Part shown: positions 1 through 5,235 of the stretch, in pieces
Position numbering within the stretch: the stretch's first letter is position 1
How the letters are laid out: every line of letters starts with the position of its first letter
Source of the DNA: Dehalococcoidia bacterium
GTDB lineage: Bacteria; Chloroflexota; Dehalococcoidia; GIF9; AB-539-J10
Direction: 5' to 3'
DNA: 5,235 bases
NCBI GenBank assembly: GCA_004375885.1
Contig: SOJG01000098.1
Span: 1-5,235 of the forward strand
Notes under the pieces: model-generated
Told to the model about the DNA's origin: nothing
Databases searched by the model: none
The model's input: only the letters and a program-made list of their open reading frames with translations
Translations under genes and position numbers: made by a program

Positions 1-1115
1 GGCATGACCACGTGAACATAGTTGTCCACACCTATGGGGCGGATGGTTCCTGGGCTGGAGGGAGTGGTGAGTTCCAGAGCGACCTGGGCTTGACGAAGGA
101 CAGATAGGACATCGGAAAGATATCTTACGTTGAAGGCGATTTTCGCCTCTTCTCCGTCGATGAGAGCATCGATTTCAGCGACATTGCCCCCAACCTCCTC
201 GGCTTGAGCAGAAACGGTTAGCTTTCCTGGAGCGAGTTCAGTACCCGGAGTGACGACCAGACGGACTATGCCACTGGCATCGCGAGCGAATATGGACGAC
301 ATCTTGGTAACACGGAGGAACTCATTAATATCCACTACAGCCCGGGTGGTGTAGCTCTCCGGGATAACCTGAGAGTAGTTGGGGAAGGAACCTTGAATGA
401 GCTGAGAAACCAGCTCAGCATCCTTGAGGCGGAAGAGGACCTGGCTCTTCTTTTCGTTGACGATGATTTCTACGGGTTCCTCTTGCTCACTAAGAAGGCG
501 ATTCAGTTCATTGAGGGTTCTCGCCGGAATGATAACCGTGGTCTTCTCGCTGACCGGCGAGCCGAGAGTCGTATTATACACAGCCAGCCTGAAGCCATCG
601 GCAGCCACTAGGTTGAGTTGCTCGCCATCTAGCTCAGTGTTGATTCCGGTGAGCACGGGGCGAGATTCTTCGCTGGCAGCCGCAAAGGCAACCTGCGTAA
701 TCGCTTCCCTGAGGCTAGTTGCTTCAATGGTGGTCCTTATGCCATCGCTTATCTGAGGGATAGGCGGGAAATCTGCGGCATCAATGCCGTTAATATGGGC
801 TTGAAAATGTCCGCTTTTGAGCTCCAGGACGCGACCCGCAGCGGGAAGGTTGATTTCAACTGAGTCATTGGGCAGGGAGTTGACAAAGTCGACGAGCAGG
901 CGAGCAGGCACAGTTATGTCTCCCTCCTGTTCCACCTTAGCGCCGATCCAGCATGTAGTAGCCATTTCCAGGTTGGTGGCTGCCAGTTTGAGACGGGATT
1001 TCTCAGCAGACAGAAGGATATTCTGGGTGATAGGCAAAGTGGACCTGGTGGCTACCGCTCTCCCGACAATGCTTAGCCCCGAATTCAGGTTCTCTTGAAG
1101 ACAAGACAGTTTCAT
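1..1115 (-). CDS. dnaN: DNA polymerase III subunit beta (sliding clamp), C-terminal end cut by window edge
   Basis: The product forms the ring-shaped dimer that tethers DNA polymerase III to the template and serves as a docking platform for other replication and repair proteins. Reading the minus strand from ATG at 1115 gives 371 codons with no stop, plus the first two bases (CC, Pro) of codon 372. The start reads MKLSCLQENLNSGLSIV. Clamp landmarks include LPITQNILLSAE near residue 30, VAADGFRLAVYNTR in domain 2, FPNY at 244-247, FNVRYL around 328-333 and a terminal YVHVVMP. Family members usually end two to four residues after this VVMP motif, so almost the whole three-domain clamp is present. 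The start is supported by a strong GGGAGGT Shine-Dalgarno five bases upstream and by a promoter a little further out. No dnaA lies upstream; the neighbour is a divergent sugar-kinase operon. The identification is secure; only the last few residues are unseen. Confidence 0.96.
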   Translation of the reverse strand, partial: MKLSCLQENLNSGLSIVGRAVATRSTLPITQNILLSAEKSRLKLAATNLEMATTCWIGAKVEQEGDITVPARLLVDFVNSLPNDSVEINLPAAGRVLELKSGHFQAHINGIDAADFPPIPQISDGIRTTIEATSLREAITQVAFAAASEESRPVLTGINTELDGEQLNLVAADGFRLAVYNTTLGSPVSEKTTVIIPARTLNELNRLLSEQEEPVEIIVNEKKSQVLFRLKDAELVSQLIQGSFPNYSQVIPESYTTRAVVDINEFLRVTKMSSIFARDASGIVRLVVTPGTELAPGKLTVSAQAEEVGGNVAEIDALIDGEEAKIAFNVRYLSDVLSVLRQAQVALELTTPSSPGTIRPIGVDNYVHVVM

Positions 1116-1120
1116 GGAAT

Positions 1121-1127
1121 ACCTCCC
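1121..1127 (-). promoter_or_regulatory. Ribosome binding site of dnaN
   Basis: On the minus strand the bases GGGAGGT lie five nucleotides before the ATG at 1115. This is a near-perfect Shine-Dalgarno sequence and fixes the dnaN start. Confidence 0.85.
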
Positions 1128-1142
1128 GCCAATGGATGTGAC

Positions 1143-1156
1143 GACAGTATACTATC
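1143..1156. repeat. 14-bp near-palindrome covering the dnaN -10 box
   Basis: The plus-strand sequence GACAGTATACTATC contains the perfect 8-bp palindrome AGTATACT, extended by GA/TC on both sides with one mismatched pair between. It sits directly on the dnaN -10 hexamer. It could be a repressor site, or simply a result of the AT-rich -10 sequence being self-complementary. Confidence 0.3.
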
Positions 1157-1174
1157 AACAACCGTAATAATCAA
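1146..1174 (-). promoter_or_regulatory. Sigma70-type promoter of dnaN
   Basis: On the minus strand, TTGATT (1174-1169) and TATACT (1151-1146) are separated by exactly 17 bases. The -35 box matches the TTGACA consensus at four of six positions and the -10 box matches TATAAT at five of six. Transcription would start near 1139, leaving a leader of about 24 bases that contains the strong ribosome binding site. dnaN therefore appears to be transcribed from its own promoter rather than from a dnaA-dnaN operon. This is a consensus match by eye; no start site has been mapped. Confidence 0.65.
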
Positions 1175-1412
1175 TGATTCGATGTGACATCTGCGCCTGG
1201 GACCCCCCAGTATTTCTGAAAGCAGCGAAAGTGGTCCAACCTGATGATGTCAGCCAAAATATGGGTTGCCCGGAAGCGAGGCCGGAGGCAACAATAATCC
1301 GCTTGCTCTGGGAAAGCCCACGCGGACCTCTCTTGCCCGAATCTGGCCTGTTCGGAACGGAGGAACTGGTGATCTCACGGTGCCTTTGATTATCCACGAT
1401 ACATTTATCGTC
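1175..1412. other. Intergenic spacer between divergent promoters, no supported gene
   Basis: This stretch lies between the dnaN -35 box and the -35 box of the glucokinase operon. Short open frames exist on both strands, but none has a convincing ribosome binding site or a product I recognise. The longest minus-strand candidate (ATG at 1448 to a stop at 1155-1157, 97 codons) contains one Cys-x2-Cys (YCNWC) but no second metal-binding pair and no Shine-Dalgarno. The other contents are a DnaA-box-like 9-mer (1390-1398) and an inverted repeat (1396-1411), listed separately. The most economical reading is a regulatory or degenerate spacer. Confidence 0.5.
1396..1411. repeat. Perfect 6+6 bp inverted repeat next to the operon -35 box (candidate operator)
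   Basis: ACGATA (1396-1401) and TATCGT (1406-1411) are exact inverted copies separated by CATT. The right half ends one base before the putative -35 hexamer at 1413. This is a common position for an activator or repressor dimer site. It lies upstream of the predicted transcription start, so it would act as DNA rather than as an RNA hairpin. The protein that might bind is unknown, and no regulator gene is visible in the window. Confidence 0.4.
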
Positions 1413-1441
1413 TTGGAATTGCTGCTCACACCAGTTACAAT
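1413..1441 (+). promoter_or_regulatory. Probable sigma70-type promoter of the glucokinase-aldolase-pyruvate kinase operon
   Basis: TTGGAA (1413-1418) and TACAAT (1436-1441) are spaced by exactly 17 bases. They match the consensus hexamers at four and five of six positions. Transcription would start near 1448, giving a leader of roughly 55 bases before the ATG at 1504. No comparably good promoter was noticed in the 27- and 62-bp gaps inside the operon, so this one probably serves all three genes. Confidence 0.5.
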
Positions 1442-1492
1442 AGGACATAGCAGCAAAGAACGCTTCATGGCAGGATCGGCTGCGAGTGGAAA

Positions 1493-1497
1493 GAGGG
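1493..1497 (+). promoter_or_regulatory. Ribosome binding site selecting the ATG at 1504
   Basis: GAGGG lies six bases before ATG 1504. The in-frame GTG at 1486 has only a distant AGGA (about ten bases away), and the in-frame ATG at 1525 has no clear Shine-Dalgarno. The 1504 start is therefore preferred. Confidence 0.65.
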
Positions 1498-1503
1498 ATT
1501 CCT

Positions 1504-2517
1504 ATGCTGAGGACGAGTGAGAGAATGCCTGAGGATCCAACGACTCTGGTTCTCGGCATTGACCTTGGAGGCACGAAAATATTGACGGCGGTGACCGACT
1601 CACAGGGAGCAATGCTATCGCGAGACCACAGTCTAACGCCAGCCGGGAAAGGTCATGAAGCAGTTATCCAGTCCATAGTGGAGTCCGCACATCGTGCTCT
1701 TGAGGAGGCAAATACTGACATTTCAGCGCTTGCTGCCGTGGGAATTGGGGCACCCGGTCTGGTAAACCCCGAGACGGGTGTCCTCCTTACCTCACCGCAT
1801 CTACCAGGATGGCGAAACATCCCCCTGAGGAGCATAGTGGAGGAAAGGCTGGGCAAGAAAACCTTTCTCATCAATGATGCCAATGCCGCCGCTCTAGGAG
1901 AGCTTCATTTTGGTGCTGCCCGAGGTGCCCGCAACTTCATCTATATAACTCTCAGCACAGGCATCGGTGGGGGCATTGTCATTGATGGCAGGATTTACGC
2001 CGGAGCTATCGGTGCCGCTGGCGAGGTGGGGCATATGACCATCGACAACAAAGGTCCGATGTGCAGATGTGGAAACAGGGGTTGCTGGGAGACTCTGGCG
2101 TCGGGGATAGCCTTGGCCAGAGAGGCGAGGCATCGGATTGTAGAAGGAGCCAGGACAGCCATTCTGGAATATGCGGAGGGTGACGTGGAAAAGGTGACCG
2201 CGGAGGTCATTCATAGCGCCGCCAGGCAGGGCGACCACCTGGCGAACGAACTCATTGCTCAAACTGGCTACTATGTTGGCGTGGGGTTGGCTAATCTGAT
2301 CAATATATTCAACCCTGAGTTGATAGTCATTGGTGGCGGCCTGTCAAATATCGGTGATATACTGCTCAAGCCAGCTTTCAAGGTGGCTGAAGAGAGAGCG
2401 TATAAGGAAGCTTTTCGGTCAGTGCGCTTTGCTTCTGCCGGACTGGGTCGAGATTCTGGCGTGCTCGGTGCTGCTGTCTTTGCCGTGCAGGAAATGAGAA
2501 AGCTGCTTTGTGCGTAA
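1504..2517 (+). CDS. ROK-family glucokinase
   Basis: This cytoplasmic sugar kinase most likely phosphorylates glucose to glucose-6-phosphate with ATP. The 337-residue protein has the full ROK layout: the phosphate-binding loop GIDLGGTK (Asp20 to Lys25), the catalytic Asp125 in NDANAAALGE, a glycine-rich stretch STGIGGG, and the ExGH sugar-binding motif (Glu174, His177). The ROK zinc site is complete with His177, Cys187, Cys189 and Cys194 in the CRCGNRGCWE segment. A second glycine-rich loop, VIGGGLSN, and a DSGVLGAA motif close the C-terminal lobe. There is no N-terminal helix-turn-helix, so this is an enzyme and not a ROK repressor. It is first in an operon with an aldolase and pyruvate kinase, which supports glucose as substrate. 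Other ROK substrates such as mannose, fructose or N-acetyl sugars cannot be excluded from motifs alone. The ATG at 1504 is chosen over GTG 1486 because of its ribosome binding site. Confidence 0.9.
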   Translation: MLRTSERMPEDPTTLVLGIDLGGTKILTAVTDSQGAMLSRDHSLTPAGKGHEAVIQSIVESAHRALEEANTDISALAAVGIGAPGLVNPETGVLLTSPHLPGWRNIPLRSIVEERLGKKTFLINDANAAALGELHFGAARGARNFIYITLSTGIGGGIVIDGRIYAGAIGAAGEVGHMTIDNKGPMCRCGNRGCWETLASGIALAREARHRIVEGARTAILEYAEGDVEKVTAEVIHSAARQGDHLANELIAQTGYYVGVGLANLINIFNPELIVIGGGLSNIGDILLKPAFKVAEERAYKEAFRSVRFASAGLGRDSGVLGAAVFAVQEMRKLLCA

Positions 2518-2532
2518 AGGATATGATATGCC

Positions 2533-2537
2533 AGGGG
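2533..2537 (+). promoter_or_regulatory. Ribosome binding site of the aldolase gene
   Basis: AGGGG lies seven bases before ATG 2545. The adjoining in-frame GTG at 2542 is a poorer candidate, being closer to the site and a weaker codon. Confidence 0.6.
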
Positions 2538-2544
2538 TGATGTG

Positions 2545-3555
2545 ATGGAACTATCTGTCGGCAAGCTAAGAGGCCTCCAGCAACTGGCTGATTCCAAAGG
2601 CATAATGACGATGTGTGCCATTGACCACAGGGGAGCGCTTAGGCGAGCCCTCAACGAGAAAGACCCTGATGCGGTGGGGTACCAGGAGATGGTTGATTTT
2701 AAGCTTGATCTCTGTCGGGCAGTAGCACCCTTTGCCAGCGCCATATTGCTTGACCCGGAGTACGGAGCTGGTCAGGCTATAGCGGCAGGGCTCCTGCCCG
2801 GGTCCAAGGGGCTTCTGGTCAGCATGGAACGGACGGGCTATGCGGGAGACAGTGCGGCCAGAATTACCGAGCTCTTGCCCGGTTGGAGCGTGAAGAAGGT
2901 GAAGACGATGGGCGCCTCAGCGGTCAAGCTTCTGATTTACTTCAGGCCCGACCTGCAGGACATTGCCTCAAAGCAGCTTGATTTGGTGGCAAGGTTAGCT
3001 GACCAATGCCTTGAGGAAGACATACCGCTTCTGGTTGAGCCGGTAAGCTATCCCATTGAGGAAAAAGGGCCTATGAGTCAAGGCAGGACATCCTCGAGGG
3101 AGTTTGCTCAGATGAAGCCGGGCCTGGTAATCGAGACTGCTCGACGCATTACCAGCTTACCCATTGATGTATTGAAGGCAGAGTTCCCGGCAGATATTGA
3201 GTTTGAGCACGATGAGGAAAAACTGCTGAGGTTGTGTCGGGAGTTGAGCCAGGCATCCCGGCTGCCGTGGGTGCTGCTCAGTGCGGGCGTTGGCTTCGAC
3301 TCATTCAAGAAGCAGGTGGAGATAGCCTGCCGGGGGGGAGCCTCCGGTTTTCTGGCCGGGCGTGCCCTGTGGCAGGAGGGTGCCCGAATGGGCTCGCGGG
3401 AGGAGAGAATGAGTTTCTTCCAGAGAACGGCTGCCACGAGGTTGAAGGAACTGGCCGAGATAGCCGATAGCTATGGTAAGCCCTGGTATTCCAGGGCAGG
3501 AGCTGAGAACGGCAGATTTGCCCCGGTGGCTGAGGGCTGGTATCGTAGTTATTGA
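2545..3555 (+). CDS. LacD-like class I tagatose/fructose-bisphosphate aldolase
   Basis: This 336-residue protein resembles the DeoC/LacD aldolase family, close in length to LacD (about 325 residues). LacD enzymes split tagatose-1,6-bisphosphate into dihydroxyacetone phosphate and glyceraldehyde-3-phosphate through a Schiff base, and are known to accept fructose-1,6-bisphosphate and other epimers. Visible barrel motifs are AIDHRG (Asp27), ILLDPEYG, SAVKLLIYFRPD (Lys128), LLVEPVSYP (Glu165), and DVLKAEFP with the likely Schiff-base Lys211. The phosphate-binding C-terminal strands are PWVLLSAGVGFDSF and GASGFLAGRALWQEG. No metal-binding class II signature is seen. It starts 27 bp after the glucokinase stop and precedes pyruvate kinase, so the likely job here is fructose-bisphosphate cleavage in glycolysis. 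The sulfofructose-phosphate aldolase YihT belongs to the same family, but no sulfoquinovose genes are present. Family assignment is firm; substrate is inferred. Confidence 0.85.
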   Translation: MELSVGKLRGLQQLADSKGIMTMCAIDHRGALRRALNEKDPDAVGYQEMVDFKLDLCRAVAPFASAILLDPEYGAGQAIAAGLLPGSKGLLVSMERTGYAGDSAARITELLPGWSVKKVKTMGASAVKLLIYFRPDLQDIASKQLDLVARLADQCLEEDIPLLVEPVSYPIEEKGPMSQGRTSSREFAQMKPGLVIETARRITSLPIDVLKAEFPADIEFEHDEEKLLRLCRELSQASRLPWVLLSAGVGFDSFKKQVEIACRGGASGFLAGRALWQEGARMGSREERMSFFQRTAATRLKELAEIADSYGKPWYSRAGAENGRFAPVAEGWYRSY

Positions 3556-3606
3556 TTCTCAATCCCTGTACCTTGAGGGAAAATGGGTTGAGGCTGCATA
3601 TGAAGC

Positions 3607-3610
3607 GAGG
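3607..3610 (+). promoter_or_regulatory. Ribosome binding site favouring the pyruvate kinase ATG at 3618
   Basis: GAGG lies seven bases before ATG 3618. A second in-frame ATG at 3600 also has a GAGG six bases upstream, so both starts are possible and differ by only six residues. The 3618 start places the conserved RRTKIVCTIGPA motif at residue 9, as is usual for the family. Confidence 0.5.
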
Positions 3611-3617
3611 CGGTGAT

Positions 3618-5054
3618 ATGAAAGGCTCCCGCTTTTTCGAACGGCGGACCAAAATAGTGTGCACGATCGGTCCGGCTACCGGCTCGGCCTCCGCGATTGA
3701 ACAGCTAATAAGGGCTGGCATGAATGTCGCCAGACTTAATCTGTCCCACGGTACGTACAAGGAACACGCTCGTCATATCCAGACTGTCAGGAAGCTGTCT
3801 CGCCGTCTGGCAATCCCTGTTGCCATACTCATGGATTTGCCGGGGCCGAAGTATAGGACGGGCAAGCTGAAGCATGGTCAGGCCAGGTTGAAAAGAGGTG
3901 CGGAGGTTACCCTCACCACGAGGCAAACGCAGGGAGGTGAGGCGGTAGTTCCAGTGAATCTTCCTGGCTTTGCTCAGGACATAAAAGTGGGGGACGTTGT
4001 GTTCCTTGATGATGGGGCAATGCAACTCAAGGTGCTTGAGGCCCAGGGCACAGAGGTTAGATGTAAGGTAATAGCCGGGGGCATGCTCATCGAAGGTCGC
4101 GCGTTGGTGGTGCCTGGTATGCGGACCTCTGGCCATTTCATCACCGATGTTCTGCGGGAATGCGTTCTGTTTGCCGTCAGGCAGCAGCCTGACCATGTGG
4201 CCCTCTCCTTCGTCAACAGTTCTGAGGATGTAAACGGTGTAAGAGCCCTATTGCATGAGAACGGCGCAGATATACCGATTATTGCCAAGATTGAGAGGGG
4301 TGTGGCAGTCAGGCAATTTGCCGGAATACTGGCCAGCAGCGAAGGCATAATGGTAGCGCGAGGCGACCTCGGGCTGGACATCCCTTTGGAGAAAGTGCCG
4401 CTGGTGCAGAAAGAGATCATCAGAAAATGCAATCAGGCCGGTAAGCCAGTGATTACCGCCACCCAGATGATGGAATCAATGGTGCATGCTCATCGACCAA
4501 CTCGTGCCGAGGTCACTGATGTGGCTAATGCCATATTTGATGGTACAGATGCCATCATGCTCTCGGCAGAGACCTCCATCGGGAGGTACCCGGTGCAGGC
4601 AGTCAAGATGATGGCAAGGATTGCCCGGGAAGCAGAGAATAGGCTACCCTACGAGCAGATGCTAACAGAAAGAGGCGGGTGGCTGGAGCAAAAGACGGAA
4701 GCGCTAATAAGCTACAGTGCCTGCCACACAGCACAGAGTCTTGGGGCAGTGGCTCTGGTGGCGTTTACTCAGTCTGGCAGCACAGCAGGGCGAGTGTCAA
4801 AATACCGTCCCAGAATGCCCATTTTGGCCATAACTCCTGATGCCGTTGTGGCGGGTAGGTTAATGTTGCGATGGGGTGTTTACCCCTTCCAGATAGCAAA
4901 AGCCTCGTCGGTGGATGACCTATTCACCATAGCAGGTAGGCTTTGCAAAGAACTGGGGCTGGCAAAGCCGGGTGACGTGATAGTGATCACTGGCGGCATT
5001 CCTATTGGGGTAGCTGGTTCCACGAATCTACTTAACGTGAAAACGGTCGAGTAG
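3618..5054 (+). CDS. pyk: Pyruvate kinase
   Basis: This cytoplasmic enzyme transfers phosphate from phosphoenolpyruvate to ADP, giving pyruvate and ATP. The 478-residue protein has standard length and all expected parts. The N-terminal barrel begins RRTKIVCTIGPAT and RLNLSHG (Arg39, Asn41, Ser43). The B domain follows GPKYRTG from about residue 77 to 175. The active site has AKIE (Lys224, Glu226), ARGDLG (Asp250), ITATQMMESM (Thr282) and IMLSAET (Glu318). The C domain contains TQSGSTAGRVSKYRP (from Thr384), the usual allosteric phosphate-loop region, and ends GSTNLLNVKTVE. There is no extra C-terminal PEP-utilising domain of the Bacillus kind. The segment D73-L-P-G-P-K78 carries Lys where potassium-dependent enzymes carry Glu, which suggests independence from potassium. 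It follows the aldolase by 62 bp in the same direction and is the last gene of the operon. The start could instead be ATG 3600. Confidence 0.95.
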   Translation: MKGSRFFERRTKIVCTIGPATGSASAIEQLIRAGMNVARLNLSHGTYKEHARHIQTVRKLSRRLAIPVAILMDLPGPKYRTGKLKHGQARLKRGAEVTLTTRQTQGGEAVVPVNLPGFAQDIKVGDVVFLDDGAMQLKVLEAQGTEVRCKVIAGGMLIEGRALVVPGMRTSGHFITDVLRECVLFAVRQQPDHVALSFVNSSEDVNGVRALLHENGADIPIIAKIERGVAVRQFAGILASSEGIMVARGDLGLDIPLEKVPLVQKEIIRKCNQAGKPVITATQMMESMVHAHRPTRAEVTDVANAIFDGTDAIMLSAETSIGRYPVQAVKMMARIAREAENRLPYEQMLTERGGWLEQKTEALISYSACHTAQSLGAVALVAFTQSGSTAGRVSKYRPRMPILAITPDAVVAGRLMLRWGVYPFQIAKASSVDDLFTIAGRLCKELGLAKPGDVIVITGGIPIGVAGSTNLLNVKTVE

Positions 5055-5058
5055 TCGG

Positions 5059-5075
5059 GCCAGGCAGATCCTGGC
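5059..5075 (+). terminator. Weak hairpin after pyk, possible terminator
   Basis: GCCAGG (5059-5064) and CCTGGC (5070-5075) form a six-base-pair GC-rich stem with a five-base loop, starting five bases after the pyk stop. No run of T follows, so it does not look like a standard intrinsic terminator. A further CCAGG at 5087-5091 could pair alternatively with CCTGG at 5070-5074. It may only protect the 3' end of the message. Confidence 0.25.
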
Positions 5076-5127
5076 ATGTGCGGCATCCAGGAGTCCTACA
5101 CGGTGTCGAGGAGACAGGTGGCTCGTC

Positions 5128-5235
5128 TCACTGTGAGGATTTGAAAAAGACAATGGCCAGCGGTGGCAGGGTGACGGTGAGCGAATAGGGACGGCCGAGC
5201 AAGGAATCGGCGCCGCTTCCACCCCGTCCGGATTG
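5128..5235 (-). CDS. glgB: C-terminal end of a 1,4-alpha-glucan branching enzyme (GlgB-like), apparently frameshifted, cut by right edge
   Basis: Glycogen branching enzyme makes alpha-1,6 branch points in glycogen; its C-terminal beta domain typically ends in a motif like HGR-x-x-SLSLTLPPLA. On the minus strand, codons from 5196 down to the stop TGA at 5130-5128 read GRPYSLTVTLPPLA followed by IVFFKSSQ, a clear match to that ending. Just upstream, codons from 5234 to 5196 in a different frame read NPDGVEAAPIPCS, which matches what precedes the motif in such enzymes. Joining the two requires one extra base near 5197, so either a base is missing from the sequence or the gene carries a true frameshift. 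Without the shift, the upstream frame runs to a stop at 5028, across the spacer and antisense to the last 27 bases of pyk, giving an unrelated tail. The gene converges on pyk with a 73-bp spacer. Related alpha-amylase-family enzymes share this domain, so GlgB is likely but not certain. Confidence 0.62.
   Translation of the reverse strand, partial: QSGRGGSGADSLLGRPYSLTVTLPPLAIVFFKSSQ

Noticed and set aside
22..30. TTGTCCACA, one mismatch from a DnaA box, near the left edge
   Set aside because: It lies inside dnaN codons for the conserved NYVH residues, so the coding constraint explains it.
393..1098. Plus-strand open frames opposite dnaN (for example 393-611, 424-756 and 817-1098)
   Set aside because: They lie entirely within the minus-strand dnaN reading frame, and their products resemble no family I recognise. 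They are antisense shadows.
1174..1520. Plus-strand open frames at 1174-1389 and 1266-1520 in the intergenic region
   Set aside because: Neither has a clear ribosome binding site or recognisable product. The first starts inside the dnaN -35 box, and both cross the proposed operator or promoter region or approach it.
3558..3580. Short inverted repeats between the aldolase and pyk genes (CTCAA/TTGAG and TCCCT/AGGGA)
   Set aside because: The stems are only five base pairs, overlap and exclude each other, and are not followed by a T-run. This is too weak to call a terminator or riboswitch.
3552..3617. TTG at 3552 as the pyruvate kinase start, overlapping the aldolase stop
   Set aside because: It has no Shine-Dalgarno at a usable distance and would add 22 residues not typical of the family. 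ATG 3618 (or 3600) places the conserved N-terminal motif as expected.
5111..5129. GAGAC/GTCTC inverted repeat at the end of the GlgB-like gene
   Set aside because: It is a five-base-pair stem with a nine-base loop, overlaps the stop codon and has no T-run. This is likely chance.
5028..5222. Minus-strand frame from GTG 5222 to a stop at 5028 as a separate 64-residue gene
   Set aside because: Its first residues are the upstream half of the GlgB-like C-terminus, and the remainder is out-of-frame read-through that runs antisense to the end of pyk.
1..5235. Search for CRISPR arrays, insertion-sequence ends, tRNA genes, attachment sites, toxin-antitoxin or defence genes
   Set aside because: No regular direct repeats, transposase-like frames, cloverleaf sequences or such gene families were seen. 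The window is core metabolism and replication.

Overview
This window carries core housekeeping and central-carbon genes. I see no phage, transposon, CRISPR or defence cassette, and no clear sign of a new multi-gene system. Base composition is mid-range (slightly GC-rich by eye), and arginine is often coded by AGG/AGA. A ROK-family glucokinase, a LacD-type class I aldolase and a pyruvate kinase in one operon, beside a dnaN that is not preceded by dnaA, fits an environmental bacterium. My best guess is Chloroflexota (Dehalococcoidia-like). That assignment is an inference from gene content and style, with low to moderate confidence.

Layout. Positions 1-1115 (minus strand) hold dnaN, the DNA polymerase III sliding clamp, complete at its N-terminus and cut by the left edge only a few codons before its expected end. 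Positions 1116-1503 are a divergent intergenic region. It has a good sigma70-type promoter for dnaN (1146-1174, minus) and a reasonable one for the plus-strand operon (1413-1441). A perfect 6+6 inverted repeat abuts the operon's -35 box, and a near-palindrome covers the dnaN -10 box. The roughly 240 bp between the promoters holds no gene I can support. Positions 1504-5054 (plus) are a compact three-gene operon: ROK glucokinase (1504-2517), LacD-like tagatose/fructose-bisphosphate aldolase (2545-3555) and pyruvate kinase (3618-5054), with gaps of 27 and 62 bp. Positions 5055-5127 are a short convergent spacer with weak hairpins. Positions 5128-5235 (minus) are the 3' end of a gene whose product looks like the C-terminus of glycogen branching enzyme (GlgB), but the matching residues lie in two reading frames, implying a one-base frameshift near 5197.

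How the genes work together. The operon supplies the entry step (glucose to glucose-6-phosphate), the hexose-bisphosphate cleavage step and the ATP-yielding exit step (PEP to pyruvate) of the Embden-Meyerhof route. The convergent glgB-like gene connects the locus to glycogen storage. dnaN faces away from the operon and shares only the intergenic control region with it.

The points most worth a second look are the split glgB C-terminus, the Lys-type (potassium-independent) signature of the pyruvate kinase, the LacD-like aldolase placed as the aldolase of a glycolytic operon, and the two palindromes at the divergent promoters.
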